Positions 1 to 5,447 of a stretch of 5,524 nt of DNA are shown one piece after another (the first letter of the stretch is position 1; the number at the start of each line of letters is the position of its first letter). Position numbers and translations under genes: made by a program. A model generated the notes under the pieces. It was not told where the DNA came from. It did no database searches and worked only from the letters and a program-made list of their open reading frames with translations. Source of the DNA: Limisphaerales bacterium (GTDB lineage: Bacteria > Verrucomicrobiota > Verrucomicrobiia > Limisphaerales > UBA11358); assembly GCA_003455565.1 (NCBI GenBank), contig DMQW01000317.1, positions 1 to 5,524 on the forward strand. The letters run 5' to 3'.

Positions 1-34
1 GTCTCGTGGGCTCGGAGATGTGTATAAGAGACAG
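1..34 (+). other. Illumina Nextera adapter left on the contig end (artefact)
   Basis: The first 34 bases match, as I know it, the Nextera transposase adapter for read 2: a 15-base handle followed by the 19-base Tn5 mosaic end AGATGTGTATAAGAGACAG at 16-34. It is library-preparation sequence that was not trimmed before assembly, so no gene should be read through it. The true insert begins at about 35. It also shows that position 35 is a physical fragment end, so any gene reaching it is cut artificially. Confidence 0.97.
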
Positions 35-35
35 T

Positions 36-134
36 TACAGTATGGAGACTCACTACGCCCGCGACCGAGCCATGCAAGTTCTCGGCGAGCTTTGTGAAAA
101 GTTGGAAATTCCTTTTGAAACTATCGAGACGTAA
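36..134 (+). CDS. C-terminal fragment of an unidentified protein (5' end cut by contig end)
   Basis: This is an open frame running from the first real bases to a TAA at 132-134. It reads as about 32 residues containing METHYARDRAMQVLGELC and ending KLEIPFETIET. The composition is that of an ordinary soluble helical protein rather than the arginine-rich pattern seen in shadow frames here. An internal ATG at 42 would allow a 30-residue peptide, but the frame is open back into the adapter, so a truncated longer gene is more likely. It converges on the minus-strand small gene, with 11 bases between the two stop codons. I do not recognise the family and assign no function. Confidence 0.4.
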   Translation, partial: YSMETHYARDRAMQVLGELCEKLEIPFETIET

Positions 135-145
135 CCGAATGTTTT

Positions 146-430
146 CTATTCCCACAATGGTAGATGCCGGAGCAAAACTTTTGCATCATTTTGCTGAACC
201 CGTTTCACTTCGTCAACGGAGACGCTCACGCATCCTTCGTGAAATAAAAAACCGCAGCCAATTTTTTGGCTTTCCTCATCATACCACCGGCGCGCAATGC
301 GCTCGGCGACGGTTTCCACACTTTTGGAGACTTTTATCAAACCGACGTGTTCGTATTCGTAATCGCCATTCTGCTCAAGGAGTGAGAGAAGGAAGTAATT
401 CGCGCGGGCTGGAGCTGTTTTTGTTTTCAT
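146..430 (-). CDS. small conserved-looking protein of unknown function (94 aa)
   Basis: ATG at 430-428, stop TAG at 148-146. The 94-residue product has balanced composition with acidic, basic and hydrophobic residues in natural alternation, unlike antisense shadows. Visible blocks are NYFLLSLLEQNGDYEYEH (residues 11-28), a helical VETVAERIARRWYDEES (38-54), and FLFHEGCVSVSVDEVKRV (61-78), ending LLRHLPLWE. There is no signal peptide, membrane segment or obvious catalytic motif. The layout (strand, EQNG-x-YEY turn, helix with ARxWY, then a VSVxxVxxV strand) resembles small uncharacterised proteins found in phage-like and accessory regions, but that is an impression from memory, not a search. 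No good Shine-Dalgarno precedes the ATG, and an in-frame stop at 454-452 prevents a much longer N-terminus. It is divergent from the methyltransferase fragment, and its upstream region lies inside that frame, an odd arrangement discussed in the findings. Confidence 0.6.
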   Translation of the reverse strand: MKTKTAPARANYFLLSLLEQNGDYEYEHVGLIKVSKSVETVAERIARRWYDEESQKIGCGFLFHEGCVSVSVDEVKRVQQNDAKVLLRHLPLWE

Positions 431-514
431 TTCAAAAAGCTTACCGGGCCATTACGTTGGGCCAAGAATATTTTTATTTCAAAATCCCCACGGCCTTATT
501 TTAACTCGGACGCC
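386..514 (+). other. open in-frame 5' extension of the methyltransferase without a start codon
   Basis: The methyltransferase frame stays open upstream of its only ordinary start (GTG at 515) back to a TGA at 383-385. From about 437 the translation still looks like methyltransferase: it includes GPLRWAKNIFISKS and then PRPYFNSDAV, which leads straight into RKPIDDW after the GTG. The pattern 'KSxRPYFNSDAVR' is one I associate with this family. Before about 437 the frame overlaps the start of the minus-strand small gene and looks unrelated (cysteine- and phenylalanine-rich). No ATG, GTG or TTG is in frame here. I infer that the gene's true 5' part has been lost or joined to other DNA around 430-460. 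Confidence 0.55.
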
Positions 515-1036
515 GTGCGCAAACCGATTGATGATTGGGTTGAGTCCAGGTTGACAAAACTTGGGAAGAACGATTTAACCCGTCAAAATTCAGGCAACGC
601 CAGCGGCTTTGGCCGGGACATTTCCAAGTGGATTGGCAAAGAGACCGTTCTGCCATCAAACGTCATCAGCCTCGCTCTCGTCGGGAAAAATCGCGGCCAT
701 CCCGCCGTGTTCCCCGTGGATTTGCCGCTGTTCTTCATCAAACTGCTTTGTCCGCCCGATGGACTGGTGGTTGACCCGTTTGCTGGTAGCGGCTCGACTG
801 GACTTGCAGCCATTTCGCAAAACCGTCGCTGTGTGCTGATTGATAATAACGAAGTATATTGCAAAACTGCTCGACGCCGATTGATTGAAGAAACTTTCGT
901 CCCAAAATCAAATGGCCGTCATCATGTCACGCAAGCCAACGGATTTGAACAGGCTAAATTGTTGGATGCTGTTTCTTCAAAGCCAATGTCGAAATCCAAA
1001 CCAGTGCGTTACTCCATTTCCAAACGGAAAAAGTAA
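515..1036 (+). CDS. DNA methyltransferase, N4-cytosine/N6-adenine beta type, C-terminal part
   Basis: This is the C-terminal half of a site-specific amino-methyltransferase (N6_N4_Mtase family), which transfers a methyl group from S-adenosylmethionine to adenine N6 or cytosine N4 in a DNA target. Numbering from the GTG at 515, the SAM-binding motif DPFAGSGSTG is at residues 87-96, preceded by HPAVFP (62-67) and DLPLFFIKLLCPP, and followed by the LIDNNEVYC strand (108-116). In beta-group enzymes the SAM motif lies near the C-terminus and the catalytic S/DPPY motif is N-terminal; no S/DPPY is present here or in the open extension to 386. At 173 residues it is about half the usual length, so it is probably inactive alone. 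The C-terminus is basic (SKSKPVRYSISKRKK). It converges on the dehydrogenase gene with only six bases between stops. Local GC (about 45% by hand count at 901-1020) is well below that of the central genes (about 65-68% in sampled stretches), consistent with horizontal acquisition. No partner endonuclease is visible beside it. Confidence 0.85.
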   Translation: MRKPIDDWVESRLTKLGKNDLTRQNSGNASGFGRDISKWIGKETVLPSNVISLALVGKNRGHPAVFPVDLPLFFIKLLCPPDGLVVDPFAGSGSTGLAAISQNRRCVLIDNNEVYCKTARRRLIEETFVPKSNGRHHVTQANGFEQAKLLDAVSSKPMSKSKPVRYSISKRKK

Positions 1037-1042
1037 TTTGAT

Positions 1043-1819
1043 TTATTTCAATTTATTGTATCGGCCAATGGCTTTGCGGATGATTGAGCGCGGAAGAATT
1101 TTTATCAGTTGCACCAGCAAAATGTTTTTAGCTCCCGGCACATTCACGCAACGACCGGCACGGAAGGCGCGGTGGCCGGCGGATGCAACTTCAGCGGCGG
1201 GCATTTTGGCAGCCTTCATTTCTCTGGTGTGGTAGCCACGAGCGGTCTGGGAAAAATTCGTCTCCGTCGGCCCCGGACACAGAACCGAAACGGCAACGCC
1301 GCTGCCGCGCAATTCCTCGTCCAACGCTTCGGTGAACGACTGCACGAACGCCTTGGTCGCGTAGTAAATCGCCATGTTCGGACCCGGCAAAAATCCCGCC
1401 ACGGAACCGACGTTCAAAATTCCGCCGCGCTTGCGCCGAAGCATGCCGGGCAGAAATAGTCCGGTCAACTCGACGAGCGCGGTGACGTTGACCTGGATGA
1501 TTTCCAACTGGCGAGGCAGGGGCAATTCTGTGAACGCGCCGTGCAGACCAAAGCCGGCGTTGTTGACCAGCACGTCCACGGTGATACCTCCCCTGCCCGC
1601 TTGCTCGAAAATTTCGCGTGCGGATTCCGGCCTTGCCAGATCCGCCGTCAAAACGTGGACTTCAATTTGATGTTCGCGCCGAAGTTCCGCCGCGAGTTTT
1701 TCCAAGGCCGCCGTGTTGCGCGCGACGAGCACGAGATTGGATTTGTCCGCCGCAAAACATCTGGCCAGTTCAAGGCCGATGCCCGACGACGCGCCGGTGA
1801 CTAGAACCGTTTCTTTCAT
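1043..1819 (-). CDS. SDR family NAD(P)-dependent oxidoreductase (classical, DltE-like)
   Basis: A 258-residue classical short-chain dehydrogenase/reductase, a cytoplasmic Rossmann-fold enzyme that interconverts a carbonyl and a hydroxyl group on an unknown substrate. The cofactor-binding motif TGASSGIG is at residues 8-15, the NNAG motif at 86-89, the structural Asn at N111, and the catalytic Ser at S139 in NVGSVAGF. The YxxxK pair is Y152/K156 in IYYATK, and the PG motif is at 182-183. An Arg at position 34 just after strand 2 (LVARN) suggests NADP(H) preference. Length and motif spacing are those of an intact enzyme. The C-terminus (LPRSIIRKAIGRY) is basic, as is common in this COG0300-like group. 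The ATG at 1819 is the only sensible start. There is no Shine-Dalgarno; instead a hairpin-forming repeat arm ends six bases before the ATG. It is the third gene of the minus-strand set, 109 bases after lepB. The substrate cannot be predicted. Confidence 0.93.
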   Translation of the reverse strand: MKETVLVTGASSGIGLELARCFAADKSNLVLVARNTAALEKLAAELRREHQIEVHVLTADLARPESAREIFEQAGRGGITVDVLVNNAGFGLHGAFTELPLPRQLEIIQVNVTALVELTGLFLPGMLRRKRGGILNVGSVAGFLPGPNMAIYYATKAFVQSFTEALDEELRGSGVAVSVLCPGPTETNFSQTARGYHTREMKAAKMPAAEVASAGHRAFRAGRCVNVPGAKNILLVQLIKILPRSIIRKAIGRYNKLK

Positions 1820-1825
1820 AATCAG

Positions 1826-1903
1826 GTAGGAGCCGAGGTGACGAGGCTCAAATTCATTTGGTTTCCGATGATTTAATTAGAGACTCCTTACGTCGTCTCC
1901 TAC
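1826..1903. repeat. REP-doublet-like element (two inverted GTAG-headed hairpins, REPIN/BIME architecture)
   Basis: Two 24-base arms in opposite orientation, 1826-1849 (plus) and 1880-1903 (minus), are separated by 30 AT-rich bases. The arms match at 19 of 24 positions. Each starts with GTAG and is followed by a 5-bp stem and 10-base loop: GAGCC/GGCTC (1830-1834 with 1845-1849) and, read on the minus strand, GAGAC/GTCTC (1899-1895 with 1884-1880). Two of the five differences between arms are paired partners (C-G in one, A-T in the other) and the other three fall in the loop, so pairing is preserved. REP sequences mobilised by RAYT transposases have this same GTAG plus hairpin form. The element fills most of the lepB-dehydrogenase spacer, starting 25 bases after the lepB stop and ending six bases before the dehydrogenase ATG. 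Copy number elsewhere is unknown. Confidence 0.7.
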
Positions 1904-1928
1904 TTTTTTAACGAACCGCCAACACAAA

Positions 1929-3182
1929 TTATTGATTGCCCCAGCCGAACCGTCTGGTGATCGGCCAATAGACGAAGAAGGATTTGCCGATGATGTTCTG
2001 CGCCGGGAAAGTTCCCCAGGTGCGCGAATCGGAACTGTTGCAGGTGTTGTCGCCAAAAACCATGTAGGAATTGCTGTCGTTGGTGAAAACGGTTTCGGCA
2101 TCGGGGAAATTTGGCGCCAGATTTGGATAAAGCCCGTAAGTTGACGCAACCGTGCCGTTCACATGGCCGGAGTATTCGCTTTCGTGCGGCGGTTTATTGG
2201 GATTGAAGCCATAGACATTTTCAAAATGCGGCGTCGAGGCGTCGAGCCGTTGGCCGTTGATGAGGAGATGCCGGTCGTTGCCGATCTGCACGCGTTCGCC
2301 GGGCTTCACCACCATGCGCTTGATATAAAATTGATCCTGCGGGAGTCCTTGAATGCCTTGGGTTTCAAACACGATAATTTCGCCGCGCTCCGCCTTGCGG
2401 AAATTGTAGGTGAACCGGTCCACGAACAGGTGGTCGCCCGTGCTGACCTTCATCATTTTCACGATGTCTTCGCCTTTGTGATAAACATGTGCCGGATCGA
2501 GGCCGGCGCGATGGACGAGATCGGCTTCACCGTAGTCCGGCGGAAACCACATCGTCTGCTCCACGCCGCCGATGGAAAATGTCTGGGAAAGGTTAAAGAT
2601 CAAAAAACGATTCATGGGGCTGATTTTTTCAATCATCCCGTCGGCCTGCGCGACGACGTGAACGTAGGAATTTCCCGCGAACCAATCCTTGACGCGCTCC
2701 CAGCCGGTCGGAACTTGAATCGCATCGCGCAGATTAAACTGCTCGCGAATGTCTGCTTGCAGCTTCGCCTTGTTCACCTGCCAGAAGTTGACCTTCGTGA
2801 AATCAGGAACGGACGTCACCCCGTAAAGCGTCGGCTGCATCGAGCCGGTGGGAATCTTGAACGGCTGCAAAAAGAAGGTGCGGATGCCCATCGCCACGGC
2901 GAGCGCGACGAGCAGCACTTCCACATTCTCGCGCCACGCTGCGTTCGGATACGGCTTGAGCCATTTCTCCGCCGCGAACTGAAGCTCCTCCGCCTTGATG
3001 TTGATGCGACCTTTGTGACCTTCCTTAATCGCCGCGCTCAATTCATCCAGCTTCAACTGCACCGCACCGATGGCCTGCGGTGGAAGGATGTCGCGCTGTG
3101 CCGCGAGCAAGCGGGCGTAATGCTTCTTCACCGCACAGGCTTCGCGGACAGCTTTGGAGAACAGCCATTTGAAAATCATCAT
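1929..3182 (-). CDS. lepB: signal peptidase I with large insertion between catalytic Ser and Lys
   Basis: This membrane-anchored serine protease removes signal peptides from exported proteins at the outer face of the cytoplasmic membrane. The 417-residue product has a cytoplasmic helical N-terminus (about 1-84), one membrane span (about 86-104, VEVLLVALAVAMGIRTFFL), and then the catalytic Ser114 in PTGSMQPTL. GDHLFVDRF is at 249-257 and GEIIVFE at 267-273. The general base Lys288 is in FYIKRMVVKPGE, and the last box is GDNTCNSSDSRTWG at 377-390. All catalytic boxes are intact. Ser and Lys are 174 residues apart, against 55 in the E. coli enzyme (S90/K145), so about 110-120 extra residues sit between boxes B and C. 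With its long N-terminus this resembles enzymes I associate with Verrucomicrobia. Two adjacent ATGs (3182 and 3179) could start it; no Shine-Dalgarno is seen, and a 14-base tandem repeat lies directly upstream. It follows lepA by 98 bases on the same strand, a classic lepA-lepB pairing. Confidence 0.96.
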   Translation of the reverse strand: MMIFKWLFSKAVREACAVKKHYARLLAAQRDILPPQAIGAVQLKLDELSAAIKEGHKGRINIKAEELQFAAEKWLKPYPNAAWRENVEVLLVALAVAMGIRTFFLQPFKIPTGSMQPTLYGVTSVPDFTKVNFWQVNKAKLQADIREQFNLRDAIQVPTGWERVKDWFAGNSYVHVVAQADGMIEKISPMNRFLIFNLSQTFSIGGVEQTMWFPPDYGEADLVHRAGLDPAHVYHKGEDIVKMMKVSTGDHLFVDRFTYNFRKAERGEIIVFETQGIQGLPQDQFYIKRMVVKPGERVQIGNDRHLLINGQRLDASTPHFENVYGFNPNKPPHESEYSGHVNGTVASTYGLYPNLAPNFPDAETVFTNDSNSYMVFGDNTCNSSDSRTWGTFPAQNIIGKSFFVYWPITRRFGWGNQ

Positions 3183-3185
3183 GAT

Positions 3186-3213
3186 AATTTCGAGTTGCGA
3201 ATTTCGAGTGTCG
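3186..3213. repeat. two-copy 14-base tandem repeat directly upstream of lepB
   Basis: AATTTCGAGTTGCG (3186-3199) is followed immediately by AATTTCGAGTGTCG (3200-3213), 12 of 14 bases identical. It starts four bases from the first lepB ATG, so it occupies the position where a ribosome binding site would be. Part of it (3187-3202) recurs upstream of lepA at 5111-5126 with 14 of 16 matches. It may be a genome-wide AT-rich spacer repeat; function unknown. Confidence 0.6.
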
Positions 3214-3280
3214 AATTACAGACAATCATGTTGGTCAAGCGGTTCATTTGAAAATCGAAATTCTTCATTCGTCAGTTCTC

Positions 3281-5071
3281 TCACGCCTTCAACACCGCGA
3301 TGAAAGCCTCTTGCGGAATGTTCACGTTGCCGATGGATTTCATGCGTTTCTTGCCTTCCTTTTGTTTCTCCAGCAGCTTGCGTTTGCGCGACACGTCGCC
3401 GCCGTAACATTTCGCCGTCACGTCTTTGCGGAACGCACTCACGACTTCGGACGCGACAATCTTCCCGCCGATGGCCGCCTGGATTTTCACCTGAAATTGC
3501 TGGCGCGGGATGACCTCTTTCAACTTTTCGGCCAGCGTGCGTCCCCTGCCCTCTGCCTTGCTGCGATGCACGACGCACGAAAATGCGTCCATCGGTTCGG
3601 TGTTCACCAGCATGTCGAGCTTCACCATGTCCGATTCCATATCGCCGTCGAACTCATAATCCATCGAGCCGAAACCGCGCGTCATGCTTTTGATGCGGTC
3701 GTGAAAATCAATCAGGATTTCGTTGAGCGGCAACCGGCTCGTCAGCATCACGCGGCGGGCGTCCAGCGTTTCTGTGTGGTCAACGGCGCCGCGCTTTTCC
3801 GAAATCAACGCCATCAGATCGCCGATGTTTTCGTTGGGACAAATCACGAACGCCTTCACCATCGGCTCTTCAATCTTGGCGATGTGGCTGGGATCGGGCA
3901 TGAACACCGGATTATCCACCTGCTTCATCGTGCCGTCGTTCATCGTGACTTTGTAAATGACGCTCGGATACGTCGCAATGATGTCCATGCCATATTCGCG
4001 GCGCAGACGCTCCTGCACGATTTCCAGATGCAACAAGCCGAGGAAGCCGCAACGAAAACCAAAGCCCAGCGCCAGGGAACTTTCCGGCGAATAAACAAAC
4101 GCCGAATCATTCAACTGCAATTTGGCCATGTTCGCTTTCAACGCTTCGTAGTCCGCCGTGTTGATCGGATAAATGCCGCTGAACACCATCGGATGAATCT
4201 CCTTGAAGCCCGGCAGCACGCCGGATGGATTCCGCGAATCCGTGATCGTATCGCCCATCTTCGCTTCTTTCGGCGACTTGATGTTCGCGGTGAAATAACC
4301 CGTCTCGCCGACTTCCAGTTTTTCGCGCGGGTAAGGTTTCGGATTGAAGCTGCCGACTTCCTTCACCTCGACCGTTTTGCCGGAGTGCAGCAGTTTCACC
4401 ATTTGACCGGCCTTCAATTCGCCGTTGAAAACGCGCACGTGCGTGACCACGCCTTTGTAAGTATCAAAATAAGAATCAAAGCCCAGCGCCTGCAACGACG
4501 GCGCGCCCGTCGGCTTCGGTGCCGGAATGCGTTCGACGATGGCTTCCAGAATGTCCTCGATGCCGATGCCTTCTTTCGCGCTCGCGAGCACGGCGGTTTC
4601 GGCGGGAATCGCCAGAATGTCTTCGAGCTGCGACTTGGCTTGCGCGATGTCCGCGTGCGGCAGATCAATTTTATTGATCACCGGAATGATCGTGAGATTT
4701 TGCTTCATCGCCAGATGCACGTTGGCGACCGTCTGCGCCTCGACGCCTTGCGCCGCGTCAATGATCAGCAACGCGCCTTCGCACGCGCTCAAGCTGCGCG
4801 AGACTTCGTAGGAAAAATCCACATGGCCGGGCGTGTCAATCAGGTTCAGCTCGTAAGTCTCGCCGTTTTTGGCCGTGTAAAGCATCGTGACCGGATGCGC
4901 CTTGATGGTGATGCCGCGCTCGCGTTCCAAGTCCATCGAATCGAGCAGTTGCGCCTCCATGTCGCGCGTGGCAATGGTGCCAGTGCGATGCAGCAAACGA
5001 TCCGAAAGCGTGGTTTTCCCGTGATCAATGTGGGCAATGATGCTGAAATTGCGTATGTGTGCGGCGTCCAT
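3281..5071 (-). CDS. lepA: elongation factor 4 (LepA), ribosome-associated translation GTPase
   Basis: LepA/EF4 is an EF-G-like GTPase that binds the ribosome; back-translocation and a role in initiation or ribosome assembly have been proposed for it. The 596-residue product is full length for the family (about 600). The GTPase motifs are all present: G1 AHIDHGKTT (13-21), G2 RERGITIKA with Thr55 (50-58), G3 DTPGH (79-83), G4 NKID (133-136) and G5 SAK (164-166). Beta-barrel domain II follows (about 190-275), then the EF-G-like domain with GFGFRCGFLGLLH (336-348). The LepA-specific C-terminal domain ends with the basic stretch RKRKLLEKQKEGKKRMK (562-578) and NVNIPQEAFIAVL, which distinguishes it from EF-G. 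The ATG at 5071 gives the standard N-terminus (MDAAHIRNFSIIAHIDHGK) and has an AGGA eight bases upstream. It is the first gene of the minus-strand set, 98 bases before lepB. No frameshift or missing motif is seen. Confidence 0.98.
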   Translation of the reverse strand: MDAAHIRNFSIIAHIDHGKTTLSDRLLHRTGTIATRDMEAQLLDSMDLERERGITIKAHPVTMLYTAKNGETYELNLIDTPGHVDFSYEVSRSLSACEGALLIIDAAQGVEAQTVANVHLAMKQNLTIIPVINKIDLPHADIAQAKSQLEDILAIPAETAVLASAKEGIGIEDILEAIVERIPAPKPTGAPSLQALGFDSYFDTYKGVVTHVRVFNGELKAGQMVKLLHSGKTVEVKEVGSFNPKPYPREKLEVGETGYFTANIKSPKEAKMGDTITDSRNPSGVLPGFKEIHPMVFSGIYPINTADYEALKANMAKLQLNDSAFVYSPESSLALGFGFRCGFLGLLHLEIVQERLRREYGMDIIATYPSVIYKVTMNDGTMKQVDNPVFMPDPSHIAKIEEPMVKAFVICPNENIGDLMALISEKRGAVDHTETLDARRVMLTSRLPLNEILIDFHDRIKSMTRGFGSMDYEFDGDMESDMVKLDMLVNTEPMDAFSCVVHRSKAEGRGRTLAEKLKEVIPRQQFQVKIQAAIGGKIVASEVVSAFRKDVTAKCYGGDVSRKRKLLEKQKEGKKRMKSIGNVNIPQEAFIAVLKA

Positions 5072-5078
5072 CCGTGTT

Positions 5079-5082
5079 TCCT
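5079..5082 (-). promoter_or_regulatory. ribosome binding site of lepA (AGGA)
   Basis: On the minus strand the sequence TTTTAGGAAACACGGATG places AGGA seven bases before the lepA ATG at 5071. This is the only convincing Shine-Dalgarno among the three minus-strand genes and supports the chosen lepA start. Confidence 0.6.
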
Positions 5083-5085
5083 AAA

Positions 5086-5106
5086 ATCTTAATCGTAATC
5101 TTAATC
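5086..5106. repeat. two-copy repeat ATCTTAATC, period 12, in the lepA leader
   Basis: ATCTTAATC occurs at 5086-5094 and again at 5098-5106, separated by GTA. On the minus strand this reads as GATTAAGAT repeats a few bases upstream of the lepA ribosome binding site. It could be a simple slippage repeat or part of the dispersed spacer repeat family; no function can be assigned. Confidence 0.5.
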
Positions 5107-5110
5107 CCGG

Positions 5111-5126
5111 ATTTCAAATTGCGAAT
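5111..5126. repeat. second copy of the ATTTCRARTTGCGAAT spacer motif
   Basis: ATTTCAAATTGCGAAT here matches ATTTCGAGTTGCGAAT at 3187-3202, upstream of lepB, at 14 of 16 positions and in the same orientation relative to the downstream gene. Two copies in the two adjacent intergenic spacers suggest a dispersed short repeat. Whether it is regulatory or a mobile remnant cannot be told from two copies. Confidence 0.45.
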
Positions 5127-5219
5127 CCGAGCGCAACAGGATAATCGGAAAGCGATTGAAGAAAAGGAAATTCCCTCCCCTGCCCCGTTCGCCGGATTGA
5201 ACGCAAACCACTTGAAAAC

Positions 5220-5254
5220 AAAACCGCCGGAACGATTTTCTCATTCCGGTTTTT
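5220..5254. terminator. possible bidirectional factor-independent terminator
   Basis: CCGGAA (5227-5232) pairs with TTCCGG (5244-5249) across an 11-base loop, and TTTTT follows at 5250-5254. An alternative fold pairs AAAACC (5220-5225) with GGTTTT (5248-5253) and GGAA with TTCC, leaving a three-base bulge. On the minus strand the same hairpin is followed by GGCGGTTTTGTTTTC, so it could work in both directions. It lies about 150 bases upstream of lepA and would insulate lepA from transcription entering from the right. No gene it would end is clearly visible. Confidence 0.45.
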
Positions 5255-5447
5255 GCGTGAGGAACAATGGTGGCCGGGTGCAAAGACTGGCCGTCCGCAA
5301 GAACCTTCACGGCCCGCGCCGACAAAAGAACCGGTGAAATAGTCACGGACAATCTGCCCGCTCCGCCCAATACTTTGCCTGGAGACTTTTGCAAAATGAC
5401 ACCGGGTTCGTTCTCAATGTCCGAGTGGTTTGACCTGCCGATTTTGA

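Larger units (their letters stand above)
5072..5447. other. lepA upstream intergenic region, no convincing gene
   Basis: This stretch of about 375 bases holds the lepA leader, short AT-rich repeats (5086-5126) and a hairpin followed by T-runs (5220-5254). Frames are open on both strands across parts of it (minus 5394-5101 from a TTG; plus 5267-5500 from an ATG). Neither has recognisable motifs: the minus one runs through the repeats, and the plus one ends in an arginine-rich stretch out of frame with the R-M-like tail at 5448. Between 5267 and 5440 the plus frame has a fairly natural composition (for example TGEIVTDNLPAPPNTLPGDF, then SEWFDLPIL), so a remnant of an unidentified gene cannot be excluded. 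Confidence 0.5.

Noticed and set aside
16..34. The Tn5 mosaic end as evidence of a natural transposon
   Set aside because: It is joined to the Nextera-specific 15-base handle at the very contig end, with no transposase nearby, so it is a library adapter.
94..504. A plus-strand open frame of 136 codons over the small minus-strand gene
   Set aside because: It is arginine-rich and low in acidic residues with no motif. The minus-strand 94-residue frame is far more protein-like.
2163..3251. A 362-codon open frame on the plus strand, antisense to lepB
   Set aside because: The composition is shadow-like (Arg/His/Leu-rich), no domain is recognisable, and the lepB reading is unambiguous.
3248..5092. 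A 614-codon open frame on the plus strand, antisense to lepA
   Set aside because: Its product is dominated by His, Arg, Val, Phe and Ala with no motif, as expected from the complement of a GC-rich gene. lepA on the other strand has every family motif.
5083..5120. A sigma-70 type promoter for lepA on the minus strand (TTGAAA with TACGAT or TAAGAT)
   Set aside because: The spacings (14 or 20 bases) are poor and the boxes lie within the AT-rich repeats, so the match is not convincing.
5101..5394. A minus-strand open frame upstream of lepA starting at TTG (97 codons)
   Set aside because: It runs through the repeats and the hairpin, ends in translated repeat (QFEIRD) and has no recognisable motif.
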